Shown here in pieces: positions 62,083 to 64,000 of a stretch of DNA of 64,000 bases. The position numbers were made by a program, and so were the translations under genes. This DNA comes from Mesostigma viride (taxonomy: Eukaryota; Streptophyta; Mesostigmatophyceae; Mesostigmatales; Mesostigmataceae), in assembly GCA_009746045.1 (NCBI GenBank), contig RPFO01000348.1, positions 1,458,801 to 1,522,800 on the forward strand, in the 5' to 3' direction. Under the pieces are notes generated by a model. It made no database searches, was not told where the DNA came from, and worked only from the letters and a program-made list of their open reading frames with translations. How positions within the stretch are numbered: position 1 is the stretch's first letter; each line of letters begins with the position of its first letter.

Positions 62083-63172
62083 TCAGTTTTCCGTTTGCTG
62101 CCGCGCTAGTTTCTGCCGGCGTTCGTTCCACCGCTGCAGGGAGCTCTTCTCCACATCCTCCGCACCGGCCTCGCTCATGAACGAGGTCAGCACGTGCTCC
62201 ATCTGCAGCAGTGGCTCCTCCACTTGCTTCATGACACCAAACAGGTACTCGGGCTTCACCTGCATGCCAGACCACACACAAAGGCCACAATCCAGAAATG
62301 CATGGGAGGCCCAAGCATGAGGGCTACAATTATGTTGAAAGGCTAAGACTATAGTATGTGATAATCCCACAACAGCGTCGCATTTGTCAGCATAGCTGCT
62401 CATCACGAGCTCAACGGCCATGAGATGCATACTAAAGGCTAGGGAAGAAGAGGTTCAAAACTATAGATTCAAAAACCCATCTCTGTACTCAGGTAGAAAG
62501 CAACTAGGTGGACTGTTTACTTGCTTTCACGTAATCCACAACCCCCCCTTGGCTCCAATCACCCGCACCCATCCACTGCTTCGCTCAGCAGTCCTATTCA
62601 AAGTGTTTGAACTCTGCTTTTCTAGGGCCACAAACATGCACCCAGATATCAGAACGCAAATTTGCCAGAGCACGGCATGCGAGCGTGCGCTTGAATACCG
62701 ATTCTTTTTTTAGAGTTCGTGGAATAGTATTTGTAGAAGTATAAGTACTAGTACAGTTTCGTAGAGGTTTGCTCTTTTCATTTCGAAAAACGCACCCAGA
62801 TGTGGGAGGCACACGTTGCCAGCACCGCCACGAACTCGGCGTCCCACTCGACCGGCTTGCGGGTGCCCTTGACCGCCCTGAGCGGTGGGTAGACAACGTA
62901 GGCCTCTCGCGCCATCAGCGAGTCCTCATCCTCTTCCTCCTCCCCCTCCTCCTCTTCCCCAATGTTCCCACCAAGCTCTCTTTCACGCCCAGTGCCGGTT
63001 GATGGCAGAAAGATCCCCCCTTGCGGGTCCCTGGAATCGCCAGCGGTGCCTTGTCCAGTGGCGGCGGTGGAGGGTCCAGCGATTGAACCTGCGCCGGCGC
63101 CGTCCGTTGCATCTCCCTGGGTGCGCTGGTAACCGCTCAGGGAGTCCAGGATCCCCACCACGTGCTCCATGT
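62083..63172 (-). CDS. Unidentified gene, last two exons
   Basis: Minus strand. Exon 63172-62796 follows a long polypyrimidine tract and acceptor CACGACCAG. The donor GTGCGT at 62795 leads to a final exon 62259-62083 (acceptor GCATGCAG, stop TGA), phase 0. Readable sequence includes VVGILDSLSGYQRTQ, a Gly/Thr/Ala linker, an acidic run (EEEEGEEEEDEDS), AREAYVVYPPLRAVKG, PVEWDAEFVAVLATCASHIW, then VKPEYLFGVMKQVEEPLLQM and a charged helix ending QKLARQQTEN. About 183 residues are visible. The ATG at 63170 could be the start, but the acceptor suggests more 5' exons beyond the window. I do not recognise the family. Confidence 0.65.
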
Positions 63173-63575
63173 CTGGTCGTGGACGAGGGGAAAGAAGGAA
63201 AGAAGAGAAAAAAAAATAAGGACACCAAAAAGTGAAGGACACAAGACACAAGGGTGCTCCATGTCTGGGTGGAGCGCATGTGTCGTACAACAAGGGAAAC
63301 AACTAGGAAATGAAAGACGGATAAAGGAAACAAGGATGGCGTGCCCAGGGGACAAAGGGAAGAACAAACAACAAGGACCAAACAGGGCAGAAAGGGAAGA
63401 ACAAACGATAAGGACAAAACAGGGGAGAAAGGGAAGAACAAACAACAAGGACAAAACAGGGGAGAAAGGGAAGAACAAACAACAAGGACAAAACAGGGGA
63501 GAAAGGGAAGAACAAACGATAAGGACCAAACAGTGGCGAAAAAAGAAGGATGCTCCACGTCTGGTCGTGGAGCAA
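63163..63575 (-). repeat. Repeated acceptor/exon-start sequence and 37-bp intron repeats
   Basis: On the minus strand CCACGACCAG|ACATGGAGCACG (true junction at 63172/63173) recurs as CCACCCAGACATGGAGCACC (about 63271-63252) and CCACGACCAGACGTGGAGCA (about 63570-63549). Between the copies a 37-bp unit with AACAAACAACAAGGAC and ACAGGGGAGAAAGGG repeats nearly five times (63360-63537). Confidence 0.82.
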
Positions 63576-64000
63576 GGAAAAGAAGCATGGCATGTCCAGG
63601 GGACAGGGAAGAAGAGGATCAAAAAAGAGGATGCAAAAAAAAAAAAAAAGAATAGAAAAGAAGGAAAAGCAAACAGGGAAGGGAAAGTACAAAAACGAAG
63701 AATACAACACAGTAAAGATGCAACAACAAGTGCACCAGAAGGGAAGAGCAGAAAGAAAAGAACAGAACAGAAGAAAAGGATGCAGGTTGAGGGTCTAGTG
63801 CGCACAGACATGCAGAGGGCAGGGTGATGTGCATGATACCTAGTGCCTGGACCTGCCGGTGGTATGCATGCAAGCTGGGGTGCAAGGGGGCCATCCTGTC
63901 ATATGCCAATGGCTTGACAATCCATGAGCAGTTTCTTTCCTTTCTTGGGGCATGAATGTGAGCCTCCCAAGGAAAGCCTGCTCATTGCGGCGAGTTACCG

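Overview
The window is nuclear DNA of a eukaryote, most likely an alga. The genes have spliceosomal GT-AG introns, many host exons are GC-rich, intergenic DNA is repeat-laden, and the retroelements resemble algal and plant families. I cannot fix the lineage further from sequence alone. No rRNA, tRNA, CRISPR array or prokaryotic operon was recognised.

Layout. 1-3.5 kb: microsatellite, a 59-bp minisatellite and gene-poor DNA. 3.5-30.6 kb: one large nested transposon stack. A minus-strand LINE (3' end at 3538-3620, body at 29197-30645) was hit by a plus-strand Ty3/gypsy chromovirus (3621-29196, TSD gttac). That element was hit by a piggyBac-like transposon (9208-15794), itself hit by two tandem short-TIR elements (10887-13396, TSD agtg). 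It was also hit by a second, opposite-strand copy of the same chromovirus (18373-27846, TSD ccccg). Both chromovirus copies keep gag, a -1 slippery site, protease, RT, RNase H, integrase, a chromodomain and a further unrecognised 3' ORF. Both are disabled by frameshifts.

31.6-35.4 kb: an intact single-exon Mediator subunit MED15 with very long polyglutamine tracts (minus). 36.8-45.4 kb: a nine-exon plus-strand gene of unknown function. 46.1-50.8 kb: LINE debris, including elements that carry only ORF1 followed by a hairpin 3' tail. 51.0-53.5 kb: a minus-strand gene with a BtuF/TroA-like substrate-binding fold. 55.3-58.9 kb: a complete five-exon ALG14, which anchors the first committed N-glycosylation glycosyltransferase at the ER. 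59.1-61.2 kb: more LINE, ORF1-only and tail copies. 62.1-63.2 kb: the 3' part of an unidentified minus-strand gene.

The most unusual signal is in the host genes. In several introns the exon-end/5'-splice-site sequence (in one gene the 3'-splice-site/exon-start sequence) has been copied in tandem into the adjoining intron, so minisatellites appear to be seeded from splice junctions. Other points of note are the A AAA AAC gag-pol slippery site, the chromovirus ORF3, the palindromic tandem TIR insertion whose removal restores the piggyBac reading frame, and the ORF1-only (half-LINE) retroelements that share a 3' hairpin with the LINEs.
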